A stretch of DNA of 64,000 bases, from positions 2,616,572 to 2,680,571 of the forward strand of contig CP030759.1 of the NCBI GenBank assembly GCA_003290465.1. The letters are read 5' to 3'. This document shows positions 63,512-64,000 of this stretch, piece by piece. The notes below the pieces were generated by a model that was given only the letters and a program-made list of their open reading frames with translations, did not search any database and was not told where the DNA came from. The stretch comes from Candidatus Sumerlaea chitinivorans. GTDB lineage: Bacteria > Sumerlaeota > Sumerlaeia > Sumerlaeales > Sumerlaeaceae. Positions within the stretch are counted from its first letter, which is position 1; each line of letters opens with the position of its first letter. The position numbers were made by a program, and so were the translations under genes.

Positions 63512-64000
63512 ATCGTAACCAAACTTTCCCCGAGGTCAATCCACAACTGGGTTGATGCCATATATTTGGACAGAAACATCGTAACCAAACTTTCCCCGAG
63601 GTCAATCCACAACCGTCAGGTTCAATGACGAGCTCACGGTAGAATCGTAACCAAACTTTCCCCGAGGTCAATCCACAACGGGATGGTAGTGTTCTTAACT
63701 GGTGTTCTCATCGTAACCAAACTTTCCCCGAGGTCAATCCACAACGGTAGTGTTAGGATACGCTGGCGGGGAGAAATCGTAACCAAACTTTCCCCGAGGT
63801 CAATCCACAACCCGCGTGCAACACTTCTCTCAACCTCGCTCATCGTAACCAAACTTTCCCCGAGGTCAATCCACAACCCTCTGCTCCTGCGGTTGTCATC
63901 CCGCGCTATCGTAACCAAACTTTCCCCGAGGTCAATCCACAACCTGGGAGATTCCTTGAGCGCGAATCGATCAATCGTAACCAAACTTTCCCCGAGGTCA
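63512..64000 (-). CRISPR. Type II-C CRISPR array, at least 8 repeats, runs off right edge
   Basis: 36-bp repeats begin at 63512, 63578, 63644, 63710, 63776, 63842, 63908 and 63974 (the last cut at the window end). All seven visible spacers are 30 bp. In crRNA sense (minus strand) the repeat starts GTTGTGGATTGACC and ends TTTGGTTACGAT. Strand choice rests on the tracrRNA anti-repeat and the terminator at the left edge; the leader and newest spacers should therefore lie beyond the right edge. The 3' end TACGAT could act as a -10 element, as known for Neisseria II-C repeats. Confidence 0.98.

Noticed and set aside
63634-63984. 116-codon frame with repeated LWIDLGESLVT
   Set aside because: Translation of the II-C array: repeat plus spacer is 66 bp, a multiple of three, so the frame stays open by chance.

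Overview
The window looks like chromosomal DNA of an uncultivated, Gram-negative-type bacterium with a GC content in the mid-fifties. A Tol/TonB energiser operon, ParABS with parS sites, trigger factor and CTP synthase indicate a chromosome rather than a plasmid or phage. Gene content is loosely reminiscent of deep-branching candidate phyla such as Sumerlaeota, but nothing here proves the taxon.

Layout. 1-8.3 kb: a truncated pilus-assembly-like gene with a broken gene upstream, a GroES-like protein, a Ser/Thr kinase with an altered catalytic loop, trigger factor, an FAD oxidoreductase and CTP synthase. 8.5-25.6 kb: three tandem copies, all on the minus strand, of a four-gene module (called D-C-B-A here in transcription order) that I cannot assign to a known family apart from TPR repeats in B. 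25.7-31.2 kb: an F420/NADP-type reductase, a TolQ-TolR-TonB operon, ParAB with two parS sites, and an FmdB zinc ribbon. 31.2-49.8 kb: ordinary chromosomal genes, including a glycosyltransferase, an M16 protease pair, a DUF4912 protein with a histone-H1-like tail, Bcp, a DEDDh exonuclease, an aldo/keto reductase, YceI, a two-domain ThyX, secreted nuclease-like and OB-fold proteins, a thioesterase, Nif3 and a zinc-ribbon protein. 49.8-58.3 kb: a complete type I-C CRISPR-Cas system. 58.4-64 kb: gene scraps, a tracrRNA, then a type II-C Cas9-Cas1-Cas2 operon with its array running off the right end.

Most interesting is the 17-kb tandem module region. Each module starts with a near-identical leader: a TTGACA element, a GGAG ribosome binding site and an ATG followed by AATAAACG. 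Directly after this ATG lies a run of the pentanucleotide CCTCT, with 4, 6 and 5 perfect units in the three copies. In every copy the ATG is out of frame with the signal peptide of the following D gene, and a change of one unit (minus 1, plus 1, plus 1) would join them. This is the architecture of slipped-strand phase variation known from neisserial opa genes, here placed in front of whole operons of secreted proteins. D, C and the middle of A are strongly diverged between copies while the leaders, most of B and both ends of A are nearly identical, which looks like cassette-type antigenic variation with recombination or gene conversion.

The CRISPR region is the second focus. The I-C locus (cas3-cas5-cas8c-cas7-cas4-cas1-cas2-array) runs leftward. 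The II-C locus runs rightward, with a tracrRNA on the opposite strand upstream of cas9. The anti-repeat strand and a hairpin-plus-U-tract at the left edge of the II-C array both say that this array is transcribed leftward, toward cas2. Between the two systems sit a 147-bp near-identical copy of an internal piece of the I-C cas1 gene and a fragment resembling the C-terminus of asparagine synthetase.
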